Notes: generated from the sequence alone by a model not told the origin. DNA of 64,000 nt from Tetranychus cinnabarinus (GCA_022266195.1 WHVY01000003.1:62001-126000); one strand, 5' to 3'. Shown: positions 21,898 through 35,972, counted from the stretch's first letter. Made by a program: numbers and translations.

Positions 21898-24800
21898 ATG
21901 GCCTGTGACTTAAGTGATCACTCAACACCAGTTGTAGCCTCTGTTTTAGTATTGACAGAATCTCCTGTGGAAGATTCTGATGATAGTACAGAATCTGAGA
22001 TGATACCTGCTTCTAATCGTTTCATCTGTGGTCAACCAGCTCAATCGTATAGTCCCTACAATCGTCATCTACCTTATGCTTCTGTTCTTGAAGAAGAAGC
22101 AGCCAATTATTTCAAAGAAATTAAGGCAAACTTGGGAAAATGTTTACTCCTGTCCGTTCACAAAACTGATTGTGTTAGTGAGGTAAAATATTACCTTGCT
22201 CTGTATGAGCAATATTTTACCAAAGAAGATCATATACTGTTAATCAAATTGTTTTTCCAAGCCATGCAAATACCTGGAATTGAAATGTCCACTTTATCAG
22301 GCATTGTATCAATTCTAAATTCATTGTTAAGGTAAATCAAATTTTATCACATCCAGTGATTCATTCATGATTATTCAACTAGTCTTAATTATTTATTCTG
22401 AGAATCAAAGAAAATCTATCTATACTCTTTATCTAAATGCGATCAGGTTTGATTTTCGTTGCATATGCTTGTCATTCTGACTCTTGTACGATTGATAAAG
22501 ATTAGAATGCATTATTATCAACTTATTTTATCCACAACTTTGCAAATAATCATTTTAACATTTACAAATTAACTTTTTTTATCTTGATTAATCAACAGGA
22601 AGCAACGGTTAATATCATCAAAAGATTTAGTAATTGAATGGCGTCCTCTCTACGATATTTACTGCAAGTTCATATTTGAAAGGAAAAATCTATTCTTGAT
22701 GGGCCAATCTTATGGTTTCGAATCAAATATCAGGAGCCTTATTGAATTATCTAGAAATTATTTTGCAGTTGAAGCAACTAAAGAGATTCTTGATGAACTT
22801 CGTCCAGTTCTATGTCCATTCACAACTTGTAAAATATTTCGTTGCGCTTTTCTACTAGGACTTTTTCTGCCCACTAAGATGTTCCCCGAACATCATGATA
22901 AAGGATACAAACTCTGGTTTGATGAAATCGTGGCCCTTTGGGCAGGACCTAATGCTATTCAGTATGAAAACATTTTGTTTAAATTGTTATCTCGATTGGC
23001 AGTGCACAATGTTGGCTACATCGATTGGACACCATACATGCCTACCATTTTTAACAAATATACCAAAGCCATGAATAATTCTGTTATTCAATCACCATTG
23101 GCAATTCTTGCACTTTCTACTGATTGTTCATCTTTGGTTAATTGGATTGTTGCCATGATTGGTGGACCTCAATCAAAAGCTCTCGAATACATTGAAGGTC
23201 TTTTCAAAGCTGTAGAATCAAATTTCCATCCTAGTAACATGTCTCGATGGAACTCACAATTAACCAATATACTGTCTAGATTATCTTTGACTTTCATAAG
23301 ACGTATACATTGTGAAAGATACCGTAAAAAATCATGGGAACCTAAAGCTCCAAAAGAGTATCAGATAACAGATGCCGAGATTGACAAATTTGTTGACATT
23401 TTGCTACCAATTTTGTTAACAACAATGTTTTCACGGTTTGGAACTGGAGCTACATTTACTGCTCTTCGTGATCTAGCATGGCTACGACCAGAGAAAGTTA
23501 TCCCACCTTTAGTTGAAAAATTATACATTGCTCTCGATTCTAATTTAGAAGCTCATCGACTTAATTCTCTTATGTCCGCCTTGACAGTAGTTGGACCTAT
23601 TATGGTTAATGGTCTTGATCGTTATGAAGATGGTAAAACTCATCTCATCAACTTACTTTTTTCATCACTTCCTGGGCTTGATTGCAATGACATTAAAAAG
23701 TGCGGCAACACCTTTGGACTAATCACTAATCTGGTAGATTCTGTACCTTTGATGGATTGCTCAGCGCTGATTGACATTCGTGATGACTTGACAGAAAATG
23801 AGTACAACATTGCTTTGGAAACGGCTCGATTCGAAGAATTTGTTTTAATCTTTCTAGAAAAAGTGTTGACTTTAGTTGAAAATTATTCACCAGAACATAG
23901 ACCAGAAAAGATTGATAATGATCCCATCAAACAAAGTTCAGATGAATCGTATTTCGAGTCATCCATGGTGATTTCTTTATCCACGGTTCTCTATCATTCT
24001 TCTCCTCAAATTTTTGATAAAGCTTTGGACAAGATGTTTATTTTCCTTGGAGGTCGACTTTTTGAATCTAGGTCTACAATTAAACTAATGGCTATAGTTT
24101 GTGAACTTTTTGCTAAGGCAAGTTAATAACCACAATTCGTCTAATTTGACTATCACTTAATTTTATTAATTTTTTCTTTTTTCTTTTATCTTAGGTTCGC
24201 CCGAAAAAAGTTTTAGACAAATTTATGCCTTACTTACATTCAACAATCATGGGCTTAACTGAGAATGAAGATGTTTTTGAAGAAGATTCAATTGATGTTC
24301 AACTATCATTAGCTTTACAAATTGCCTCTGCAATAGTTGTTGAAGGAAGCGCTCTCGAACAACATCAACAGAAAATAATTGATATTGTTAGACGAGGATT
24401 GAAGTTGAAACACAGTCAAGGATACAAACCCGCTGCTGCTATCCTTAAAAACTGCTTCGAATGCTTAACGACAGTTTATCCAAGTTCGAAAAATAGTTTC
24501 AGTTTATCATGGGAACAATTATCTGACTTTAAAAATATCAATCCTATCCGTCTATGGGGTATTCACGAAAAAGAGGATGACATTGTCATTGATTGGTTTG
24601 TGCCTTCAGATACTGAAATTTCATTTGCACAGAAATTACTAGATGAATTTTTAGTTACTGAATTACAATGTCTCAAAGAATGGACTGAAGATCAACGGAC
24701 ACTAACTCGTGAGTCAGTTCACAGAAGTTTAAATGTTGTCCTCTATTGTGTTAGTGGTGCTTTTTGTGTCTTACCTCCTTTTGATTCGGATGAATATGTT

Positions 24801-27800
24801 ATCCTTGATACTCCTGTTCCACCTCCACGTGAACGTGTTCACGAGATCGGGACCAAACCATTGTTTCTTTCCTCTGGAGTTAATCCTCGTCAACTTGTTG
24901 CTGAATCAACGCGAAAAATTTTAAAGCACATAATCAGCCATTGTGATGATGACATCAAATCGTTAGATCTTATCATTTGTATATACCAATTTGTCTTAGG
25001 ATGGATGAAAAGTGGACGTTTTATGAAAATTAATCGTGAAAATTATTCTGCTATGAGGAAAAATTTTGATAATAAACTTTATGGTCGTAAAAAATTACCA
25101 AGAAAAATTGTAGTAGACAGAGTGCGGATTCAACATGAGGTAAATGATTTTCTTTATTCAACTTAAACGTAATTATTTAAATCTCTCTTTTTCTTCAACT
25201 TATTTTACAGACAAGAATGTCTCACAGAGTTTGGGGAAAATTCACAAATCTTCACCGTGATCTGGTTCTTGATCTCTTTGCTCTTGCATTGAGTCATTAT
25301 TCTGAAGTTAGAGCTAAAGCTCATGCAGCTTTATCTCTATTCAAACATCCTTTTGGTTATCGTTTGATAGCTTCTGAATTAACCAAAGTGTTTGCTAAGA
25401 AACGTGCCGGAGAAACAGAAGAAATTCAAGGAGCTCTTTCAATTCTGCTTAATCACCATACAGCTGCTTTCATGGGAGTCTCTGACTGGGAATGTGTTAC
25501 ACCATTGTGGTTGTCTTTAATCAACACAGAATACAGTGAAAAGCCAGCAATTATTGTCTTAATTGAGCAACTTAGTAAACATGCATTCTCCAAACTTCAA
25601 CCATTATTGATAAACTTTGAAATATCTACTGAACTTCAAAATATTGGCAAACAACTTTACACTCGTGGTATTTTACCTAATTTGCCTATGCCTAGTGAGG
25701 AGGAAATCAATAAAGGAGTAATTTCATGTCAAGCCGCCAATAAAGCAAATCGTGATCTTTATGAATCGTTTGTTCATTCATTGGTTGATTCAATTGAAAG
25801 TGGAAAACTTCATTGGCGTCATTTACAATTTGCCTTTCTTTTACTACAGTCTCTTATTCGTAAAGACATCAAATTTCCTATTGAAGGAGTTCGCATACTT
25901 GTTAAAAATTTAATTAATGATCACATTTCTATCCGACGTATTTGTATCAATGGTGTTGCTGCCATTTTACGACAACACAAACGTAAAATTGAATTTGAAC
26001 ATACTTTTGTTGACTACAACTCTGACGATGTTAAATCCTGTGATTGGCTTTATATACGACCAGAAATTGATTATATGGATGAAACCGTGTGGAAATCAAC
26101 AAAATTTGTCAATTCCACATTTATAAGTCCTACTTACTGTCCTCATGAAGGTGTCAAATATTACACTGATGCTCAAGCTTTACCTGCTCGCAATTTAGAC
26201 TCTGTTGGTCCCGATGAAGCTGTAATCCTTGAATTTTTCCTAGACAAAGCTAAGGTTACTAAACTTCTGGACTTTATCACACTTGATGATAAAAAAACTA
26301 GTTTACTAGGACCAAGGCGATACAAGCTGTTCCAAGGATTATTTTGCAACTTTGGTATAACACCTTTAGATTGTTTCCGTGATTTCCTTGAAAACATGAC
26401 TCTTGAAACTAAAGATAATATTCATAAATGTGGTTGTGATATATTAACGGGTCTTGTTCGAGGGTCTAAATATTGGCCTTACAAAGATATCATTTCTCTG
26501 CGAGAATTTTTGGAACCTGTTATGAAGAAACTATTGAAAATCATTTCTCGTGAAACAACTGAACATTATGTTGAATTTTGTTCCTTTGGTTTTCGTCGGT
26601 TGGATGGTCGGCGTTTCTCTTGGCTACTTTCGTATCTTATTGAAGATCCTCTTTGCTCTAATGATACAGCTGCAACTTCATTCCAATCTTTTTCACGATT
26701 GAAAATTTTGAGTGATGTGCTCACTAGTCAATGTTGGCGAGCCATGCCTTATATAAGACTTTTATTTGATCACATATTGAAACATAATCATCTGAAAAAC
26801 TCATATCAAAATATACGACAATTGATTGGTTGTTCATTAACTCAATTATTACAATTTGATAATGATTTCTTCAATTCAGCAAACAAAACTTTGCAAAATT
26901 ATCCTAAAATTGATGAACTTTTAGCCGTTGCATTACCAGAGTTAGAGGCAGCTTGTATCAACGACAAGCAGCCATCTTTATCACCACCATCTTCATCACA
27001 TTCACCATCATCATCATCATCGTCAGAGGTTGTTGTTGTAGATTCCAGTAGTAATTCGGTCGATGAATTTGATAAAGATTGTAGCAATCTTGTCACAACT
27101 ATTTGTTATTGGATTCACCCTCATCTCTCACTGAATCCTTTCATAACCAGACCTTTGATTCTTCAGCTTGTACCAATTGTAAGTTAAATGAAATTATTTG
27201 AAAAATGAATTACTTATTAATCTATAATCTTTTTCACTCTTTAGGTCTGTGAGATTAAGTATCGTGCAAAAGATGATGAGCTAACTGCATCAGCACATGA
27301 AGCATTAAATTCAATCGGTCAATGCTCTATCAATGAAAAATTCATTAATGCTGCTTTAGGTGTTTGTCAAAAGGTAGAATTTAAAATTTTATTTTCTCAA
27401 TTGTTCAAATAAATCTTATTTTCATTCTTTTTTACATTTTCAATATTTAGATGAAAGTAAATAAATCATGGCATACTCGAGTTTGTGTTATTTCATTTCT
27501 CCAATTGATGGTTTCATCCAATCTTTTTACTCTTATGAATGATCCTGAGCGCAATCAAACAGTAGCTAATTTAATCTTTGATCTTCTTCAAGACGATCGT
27601 TTGGAAGTTCGAGAAAAGGCCGCCGGTTTACTTGGTGGCCTTATTCATTACCAATTTATAAAGGTTGATAAAACACTGATTAATCGGTTTAAAAGGAAAT
27701 GTGCACGAAAATTGACTCGAAGTACACAAAACTTCGGCTATGATAGCTCCGAGTTGAATGAAAAACATGGCGGCGCTCTTGGTTTATGTTCAATTGTACA

Positions 27801-28107
27801 TGCTTATCCATATGATGTTCCCGAATTTCTTCCAGATGTTCTCATGTTTCTTGGTGATCACCTTCATGATCCTCAACCAATTCCAGTAAGATCATTTTTC
27901 GCCTCTCAATCATCTTTTAATTTAATTACATTTTTACTAATCAATGATCGGATCTTTACTTTGCATTTTTAGACAACCATCAGAAAGGCTCTCTCAGACT
28001 TTAAGAGGACTCATCATGACAATTGGCGTCAACATAAGGAAAAATTCAATGAAGATCAACTTGCGATAATTACAGATTTACTGGTTTCACCAAACTATTA
28101 TGCTTAA
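21898..28107 (+). CDS. PSME4: Proteasome activator complex subunit 4 (PA200/Blm10)
   Basis: A large nuclear HEAT-like solenoid that caps the 20S proteasome and promotes ubiquitin-independent breakdown, notably of acetylated histones. Seven exons: 21898-22331, 22599-24117, 24195-25139, 25211-27178, 27245-27373, 27451-27885, 27973-28107. They join in frame to 1854 residues; human PSME4 is 1843. Family landmarks are NRHLPYASVLEEEA, FTKEDHILLIKLFF, EWRPLYDIY, KGYKLWFDE, NVGYIDWTPYMPTIF, and the tail SDFKRTHHDNW with TDLLVSPNYYA at the very end; the last three residues YYA match the conserved tip that docks into the 20S alpha ring. Intron 2 is a GC-AG intron (AAG|GCAAGT). A Ser-rich loop (SPPSSSHSPSSSSSS) in exon 4 is low-complexity. 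Poly(A) signal AATAAA at 28191. No breaks. Confidence 0.96.
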
Positions 28108-30694
28108 TTTTGTTTCAATTCAATCAAAGTCATGTTAAACAAGCTGAAAAATTAAACGGACAAAATGATTTAGAAATGAATAACGACACTAATAAATAAT
28201 CATAATTTTAGATGGATCTACCCATTGGAAATGAAAATCAGGTCGAATGGTTTGACAAAGTTGAAATCTGGTGATAATAATCAAAGTCAACTAGCCACCC
28301 AATTTGACGTAACAAAACCATTGGTATAACTCTTTATAGAATCTAATACGAAAATATTATAATTATAAAAAAATACAAATGAATATTGTTAAAATTTGAA
28401 AATACTAAGGCAATATAAAATTAAGAATACACTGAAAATATCTAGAATCCTTTTGTTTTTCTTTCGTGATTGTTAAAAATCTTTATGTACTGAAAAGGGC
28501 TTTTAAACAAGACATTACTTGAACGTCCAAGACAATTAATCAATTATTTACTTACTTTCAGTTGGAACGTAATTATATTTACTAGAAACATTTCAACTCA
28601 AAAGAACAGAAAATCTTTCACATTATCTTCCATCATTGCTTTTAATAGAAACAATCCATTGTATTAATAATTTTATTCAACTTAAGTGTTTTCTGATAAT
28701 AATTTGTGAATTCAATTTCAAATTAATCAAGACAATTGAAAAATGACTTTTTTGTAGTTGATTATTGATGACATTTAAATGGGAATCTCAATTAAGGTTG
28801 TTACTTTCAACTTACAGTTCTTATGTAGAAATAAGAAGCAAAATAACGTTCAAAGTCCCTTGATATATTTACCATTAGTTCAACTTTCATTACATATGTT
28901 ACGTTTATAATCAACCCATCATAAGTAATTTAGTTTTCTGACACACAAGTGAATATTATTCACTTATACTTCCTCGCGTGAAGCTTGTTTTACTTCTTCG
29001 CGTGCACATTGCTTCAAAATGAGTTAGAAGTGATTTTCAGTGAAATCTAAGCGCATCTTTATCGAATAGTAAAAGCGCTTATAACAAATACACTTATAAG
29101 CAGTGAGCAAATATTCAAGAAACACGGTAACCTCACAATTTATAATTTTGGGTCCTTCAATAACTACTCAAATATCTCAAATAAGTGCGATACTGGGTTA
29201 GGTTAGGTTGTTATGATTGATTTTAGGTAGCCTCTAAGATTACCAAAAGTTATACCAAGAAAACATCCTGGCTTTAATGTGATGTCTCGGTGTGGTTTGA
29301 TTGTTATTGTGAAGCAGATTAACTCAACATCATGTGAATTAATCATCAGTCTAACACAATCTAATCAGACAAAAAATTCAACTGTAAAAACATGTTTTGT
29401 CGACATGACAACAATATATACATTGTATCTCAATGCATTGACCTTTTTGTTTTGAAGCAAAATAATAAAAAATAGTGGCAATTACAGGTTGATTTGTGAT
29501 AATAAATAATAAATGTCAAATAAAAATAAACTAAAATTTTTTAATATAAAGAAAATCTGTATTGTCTTAGTGTTAATGATTAGATTGAAGGAAGGCAAAA
29601 ACACTTAATAGTCAATGATCATTTTGGAATAAAGGAAAATGTCAATACAGTTTTATACACTCAGTTGGTTCATTAGTGATAACTCACTGATGAAGTTTCA
29701 AGAACAAATCAGTCATTAAAGTAATATGTTGATTCAGCGTTTGATTTTGACGATTACTAAAAAAACAGGTTTTATAATCAACTCATCATCTGTCAATAAA
29801 CGAAAGGTACAATGGTTTATTGAAATACAAATAAATGTAGAGGCAATGTTTTATCAAAGATAAGTTGGAAAATGTCTAGATTTATATCTCTTATCCTAAA
29901 ATTGATTTTAATCAACATGAACCAGGAATGAAAACTTCATAATTGAAGGTTATTTCGTTTAGTCTAAAATCCCGTTTCTATGCAAATGAAATGTCTACCT
30001 GCTAAATTAAAATGCCATGAAATATAATTGAAAATAATATGCTAATAGCATTAGGTATCGTTCAATTCAATTATCAGCGATTGTTTGTTTCTCCACAAAA
30101 AAGTATGAAAAAGTTAATTGGTTGAAATGGAGTTCATTAAATTGCTAATAAAGAAATCAGGAATTGCAGGTTAAATCAGAGTAAACAGGAGTAATAACTT
30201 GGTTATAGGATGTTATTGTTAACAGGAGATCAGTCGTTAAAGATTGAACGGTAATAAAATGATTATGTATTAACAACATCAGGATTGAATTATTAACAGA
30301 TGCATGGTTTTATAGTAAAAAGATAATTCGATTATATTTTATTTTACATAACATTTGAGAACAATGAGTTTTTTTGGATGAGGTTTTCATTCGAAAGAAT
30401 GAGATGGTTGGTTGACAAAAAAGCAAAAGAAAACGAGAAACGTTCCTTTTGATAAGTTAGATCAACCAAGATAAATGCTAACACAGTCTTGTAGTTGAAT
30501 CCTTACATATTTTGTTTTATACAAATAAACTCTTTAAGGTTGATAATTTGAATGATAATGTTTCTTTTGTTTCACATTTTGTTTCATTCTCTCTTATTTT
30601 TAGGTATTTTTTCGACCTGTAGAAAATATGACCTTTTCTTTAAATAGTTTTAAATTATTAAATTTTCTTTGTCTTTTTTCTCCATTTCCTGATG
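28108..30694. other. Convergent intergenic region, no gene seen
   Basis: About 2.6 kb of AT-rich DNA between the 3' ends of PSME4 (plus) and the Lerp-like gene (minus). It contains the PSME4 poly(A) signal at 28191 and a short GGTTAGGTTAGGTT run near 29207. No open frame of note and no tRNA-like fold was recognised. Confidence 0.5.
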
Positions 30695-33600
30695 CTAAAG
30701 GTCATCATTCATGGATACTAACTTGGTGGAATCAGATGAAACTTGGGAGTAAGTGAACGATGTGATTACCGGAGACCGGAATTTACTTCGGATCCAATGG
30801 ACTAGATAATTCCTGTTGGAAAATCAAGAAATAATTTCAATGATAAATCATAAGAATAATGAATGCAGAGAAAGTCTCATAAAAGTAAAAAATCTGACGG
30901 TAAAACAGTTACAATCAATAAGAATAATATTACATGAATTTTCAAAAGTAATTCATTAAAGCGTTTTTAAATTACTTTAAATTACTTTAATGATTCACTT
31001 TTGTTGATAAATCAATTAGGAAATTAAAGATTTCTTAACTAAATATTGGAATCGATTCATATTCATATTCAAATTTATTCATAAACAAGGGACTAACCTT
31101 TTTTCCCGATAACTTAACCGAAATAAAATCCATGTAACAGGAACAATGGCTAAACCAACGATGCAAATTATTATGATGAGTGCACCAAACATTGATGCAA
31201 TAGCTGAGAAACCCTGTGATTTAGAGACACTTTGACTTCGAAGATGAGCTAACAAATCAGCAGCAGGCTGCATTTTACTTGGACACACAATATCGGTATC
31301 CCACAAGAAAATATAATCGCAATCATTAGATTCATAGTAGAATTTTGGAGAACCAATACCAGATTCTGAGCTGCTACACTGGAAAAACACGGTTGTGGTA
31401 ACATTTTTACGGCTGTTTTTACCGCATTTTTGATGATTGGTGGCTGTTAACTTGAGTTTTACTTTAGTTCCTTGAGTGACCATCATTTCTGTTTTAAGAG
31501 AGCCAATGTCTCGGGTGAAGGATCCATTAATTTCTCTCTGACAAATAGCTGCGTTTTTACAATTTCCTTCGGGGTCAGCTTCAATTCCAGCAAGATCCAG
31601 GGTATATTCATATTTACCTTCCACTACGGTATGTATTTTATTGAAGATTTCATTCATATTAATAGCTCTGTCGATTTCTAATTCGGGTCGGTTGTCGATG
31701 AAATAGTTTCCTTCACGGACCATGGGACGTTCCAATCTTTCGGATTCATGTGAGAAACAAGCAAGATATGTTTCCCATTCGAAATGATATTCACAAGCTG
31801 TTCCATTGTCAATTTTCTGGATGAACTTGGGTTCAGAACGGAAAATGGAACTACACACTAATTTAATTTTGGTAGTTACTGAAGAGACGTTCGAGCATAC
31901 ATTTGACTTGTCATTAGTGTAGGAGATAATGAGAGCTTTTTTAGACTTATCTGCATTATATTCCATATTCATTGTCATCATATCTTTTCTTCCGATCGGG
32001 TGTATACAATGTTCCTCATCATCAATCAAATCACATTCAACTACTGAGCTAATACCGTCCGCAGCAGGGTGATCATTCGGAATCTTGTTGCATAAGTTGA
32101 AATAGTAAATCTTATTTTTGTCCTTAATATTTCTAACTTTCCAAGCATGAGTTATAGATGACAACTCTCTTAAATCAACCAATGAGTCATTAACACGATA
32201 GGTGCAGCTAGGAGATTTGAGGCCACACACAAGTGAGCTTTCCAAGAAGAATTTGTGCGAGCATTCAGAAAAATCACGACCAAGGTAGTTTGTTTTAGCA
32301 GATGAAGAGCATTTTATGTCAATTTCAGAGGAGAAAGTTTTGTTTTCGCCACAAGTTGATCCATCGCCAAATTTCAGAATCAATGATTCACCTTGAAAAG
32401 AATAATCGCTACTTTGAAGATTACCCAGACTGATGTAGTTAGCAGTTGTACTATCATATAAAGTACTCTCTTCATAACAAATTGATGAGTTTACACATCT
32501 TTTAGCTAATACCATATCTTGATAGCCTTTAGCAGGAGATCTATGGGAGCAAACATTGATGAAAAAGTGTTTTAAAGTTGAATTTTCTTGCTCTGTTATT
32601 AGAGAAAATGAATCGAAAACCTTAGTCAGATCGACTTTCAATCCATTGATATTGTCTTCGAATATGCATTGGTGAGCAAAAATAGGACGAGCTTCACAGA
32701 CTAGACTAGTTTTCCATTCGAATAACCAATCACAGCTTTGAGGGCTACCTTTAATCAAATTAGGTTTACCTTCACCAGCATTTCGATCACATAAGAAGGT
32801 TATACGGGTGACGTATCGTGTATCAGGATCAGAATAGGGACAGGGATCCCCATTAGAATAAATCAAATTTATTTGATCGTCGAAAAGTAACTGTGGTGGA
32901 GTAATAGGTTCACCAAGGTTCAAAGCTTTTGATTTTGAACTTTTGGAATCATAAACATTGGGGATATAGCAGACACCACTGGAGTAAGGACATTTTTGAA
33001 TTCCATGTATTTTAGGATTGATTGGGCTGCAGGCATTGATAACAACAATACTTTTGCTTAATGGTACTATGAAGTTTCCCGTAGTTTTTTTGAAAGGACT
33101 CAAATCGATTCGATGGGTCGAGTTTTGCCAAATACAATTAACAGAACTGATTGGTTTAGGGCAAGCATAATTAGTTTCCCAATGAATTATGTATGTCCTA
33201 TTAGCTTCTTCGACAAAATCAGGTTTTCCTACACCGGCAGTAGCATTACAAATAAACAAAATTTTTGTAACACGGGGCGTTTTCTGAGCATTACGGTATG
33301 GATCACCACCACCATACACAAGCGTTAATATACCATCCGAATAGGAAACTTTATCACTCCATTTACCCAGAGAATAATGCATTTTACCATCTTTACTGTA
33401 ATGACAAATGCCTGAATCAGGACTACATTGGGTTCTATTAATTGGACCACAAACATTGATATAATAGTCATAGCCTTCTTCTGGGAAATCATGGCCACCA
33501 GTCTTTCTTAGAGGTGTCAGATCGAAAGTTTTACCAATACTGGGTACGTAAACTTGACAATCTTCGCCAATAACTTCTTCTTTTGGACATCCAGCAGCAT

Positions 33601-34165
33601 CAAACCATTCAATGTTGAGATTGTTGGCTTTTTGATAAACGAGAATGGGTTGGTTATTCTTCAAAGTTGGATTACAATGAATATATAGATTTATTGTAGA
33701 GCTCGTAGAGATCATTTGCAAATGGATTGCTTCCATCTCATCATCATAAGATGCCTCGATATTGTTGTAGTCTGCAAGTGAGGTAGTACTATTATTATTC
33801 ATATCAACTAAACAAATGGATGAGTTAGTTGACTCTTTGCATCCTCCATCCGTGAATAAAGGTGATATTTTTGGTAATGGCTGACAGAGATTAATAAATA
33901 CTTGTTGGTGGCTAGGGAATGTCAAAGACATAACTGTATTCAATTGCCAGGGTTGATCACCATCATGTCTAACCAAGGAACTTAAATTATAGACGTTATT
34001 ATTGACTGTTACCAAACATGTAGTAAGGTTTAAATTAGCTTTGGTTTCAACACAATTTACAAACGAGATGAAAAAAGAGATTAGAATGAAACAAGACGCA
34101 ATAAATGCAGAGAGATTAGACCAAGATAGTCTAGAACACCTTTTGATGTGAATCAGATTTTCCAT
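30695..34165 (-). CDS. Lerp: Lysosomal enzyme receptor protein, CI-MPR-like (MRH repeats)
   Basis: A type I receptor that carries lysosomal enzymes from Golgi to endosomes, like Drosophila Lerp and vertebrate IGF2R. Exon 1 (34165-31098) encodes a signal segment near residues 20-39, six MRH-type repeats of about 150 residues, and a transmembrane helix (ALIIIICIVGLAIVPVTWIL) near residues 995-1018. Repeats end with the typical F-x-W-x-[ST]-x-x-x-C pattern (FEWKTSLVC, FEWETYLAC, FLWDTDIVC). Reading on gives only a stub tail, but a donor (AAAG|GTTAGT) stands at 31098 and a good acceptor (TTTTCCAACAG) leads to 30812-30695. This adds 39 residues in frame, including FTYSQV, a tyrosine sorting signal like YSKV in IGF2R, and an acidic end MNDDL. 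Total 1061 residues. Sugar-binding residues were not checked one by one. The tail exon is my own reading. Confidence 0.85.
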
Positions 34166-35669
34166 TCTGATTGAGGAAAAAAAATGAACGGGTTAAGAGG
34201 AAATCCAAATGAATCAGCAGCTTTAAAAGCTACAATTTTACAACTATAAATATTTCTATTATATCACTTAGTTGAGAAGATGAAGAGTTTTATCTTGAAA
34301 CAAATAGAACCAGGAAAAATCTTGTAGTTTAAATAAGGTCTCCTTATTAAGCTTGTGTTTGTTCCAATCAATAAATCAAACCGTGTCACTTGAAATATAA
34401 TCAGAAGATGAAGTTAACCATGGACAACAGGTAATAGAATGTTAACAGGAGAAAGAAGAAAACATAGAGAAGAAAAACATTCAACTCTGATGTTATTTAC
34501 ATCGAAATAAATATATTTTAACCATCTGCGAACACTGTGATTAACAATTTCAGTTCAATTTATAAGCAAGAAGTACACAATTAAAAAAAATGTAACAGTT
34601 AAAACGAAAGTAAAACACAAAATGATTACCTACAGTCGTCTCAAAACTGCTTTTTTCAACTTGAGAACAACATCACGTGGCTAAGCAACAGCCAATCAGA
34701 ACACAGTAATAGGGGAATCAAATTCAAAAGAGGGTCAAGTTCGACTGAATTCGGGGCTAAAGTATGAACTAAATTACTAATAAATACAGCTCATGAGAGC
34801 TTTAGTTGACAAATTAGTCAAAATTTTTATAAACCAGTAAACAATTTTACAAAATAAGCCAAAAATTTTCTATTGCTATTTTATTATTCATCGGTTAAAA
34901 TGATGAAACATCAGTCAGACGATTTTCCAATCTTTTGTTGTGAAGTGAAAATTTTTGTCAAGTGTTCTTTGAAAATTGTTTAATATTCAAGTGTTTCAAA
35001 TCTATAAATATGTGAATTAACCAACAATTGTTTCTTTTAAAACACTTATTGGATTTAAAACATCTCGTATTACCATTAATTGAGCATGAATATTGAGAAA
35101 ACGGTATGTATTACTTTATATTAATATTTTTCTATTACCAGACTCAAGCTCAATAATAGTCAATTGAGATGGAGCTTTGACCTACCATCGGTCTTGTTTA
35201 TGAAAATTCCGGATATTAATTACGCCCTAATCTTCTCTTATTACCATTTCTAGATGACAGAGACTTTACAGGATCTAAAGATTGATTTTGGCTGATTAAT
35301 AGTGATACCATAAGTTTAAACCTAATATCGCCACAATTGCTGAGAAGAGTAAAGAAATGCACAATTGGTTGTTTTGTTTTCTTTGCATTTGGTTAAACCA
35401 TTAAAAGTAATAAGAGTCACGAGTTAATTTACTTTGGATAACAACTGATATCTTTTTTGTGTAAGCTAAATTATGATTAGGTTTTGTGATATTACGAGAA
35501 AGTAAGCAAAGCTATTAATATAAGGAAAATAAGAAATAAGTATCCAAGAAAATCTTACGATGCATAGATTGTTTCCATAACAGTGTTTTTTCTTCATTTC
35601 ATCTAATCAGTCACCATTTTTACATCAACCCAACAGCCATCTTTAATTAATGTGCTCTAATAAAAAACA
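34166..35669. other. Divergent intergenic region, no gene seen
   Basis: Shared 5' region of the Lerp-like gene (minus) and mini-SLC3A2-like gene B (plus). At 34674-34700 an E-box (CACGTG), a partial RFX-like half site (AGCAAC) and a CCAAT box (GCCAATCAG) lie together. These are common motifs and the grouping is only suggestive. Confidence 0.4.
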
Positions 35670-35972
35670 ATGGATTCAACTAAACAAAATTTCGATCGAT
35701 TTGAGACTTCAGATGGACAAGAAAGTGAAAAATTTTTATCAAGAAATGAATTGATGGAAGCTGCTTTTACTCCGTTCTGGGTCCATTTAAGGTTAATTTT
35801 CTTCTTACTCTTTTGGATCGTTTGGTTTGCCATGTTAATTACCTCTATTGCGATTATTGTGAAGACACCTTTTTGTGAGGTATTTACACAACCGATGCTC
35901 AACCAGACTAACGATTATCTAGTCACAACCACAGGATCATTATCCGACTACACAAAGAACCTATTTGAATAA
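35670..35972 (+). CDS. Mini SLC3A2 (4F2hc)-like single-pass membrane protein B
   Basis: 100 residues, one exon, ATG 35670 to TAA 35970-35972, with AATAAA at 36058-36063, 86 bases after the stop, so the short product appears complete. The order is a charged tail, LSRNELMEA, TPFW, one transmembrane helix (FFLLFWIVWFAMLITSIAII), then TPFC, then a 28-residue outside tail with glycosylation site NQT. It shares L-x-x-x-E-L, P-F-W, LFWIVW and T-P-x-C with the protein at 20233, and this module matches the SLC3A2 N-terminal domain including the light-chain-linking Cys. As in A, the amylase-like ectodomain is missing; the next plus-strand gene is ash1. It may act as a minimal heavy chain or compete with the full one (inference). 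Confidence 0.75.
   Translation: MDSTKQNFDRFETSDGQESEKFLSRNELMEAAFTPFWVHLRLIFFLLFWIVWFAMLITSIAIIVKTPFCEVFTQPMLNQTNDYLVTTTGSLSDYTKNLFE

Noticed and set aside
29200..29222. GGTTAGGTTAGGTT as a telomeric site
   Set aside because: Only two to three units and no array; it is expected by chance in AT-rich DNA.
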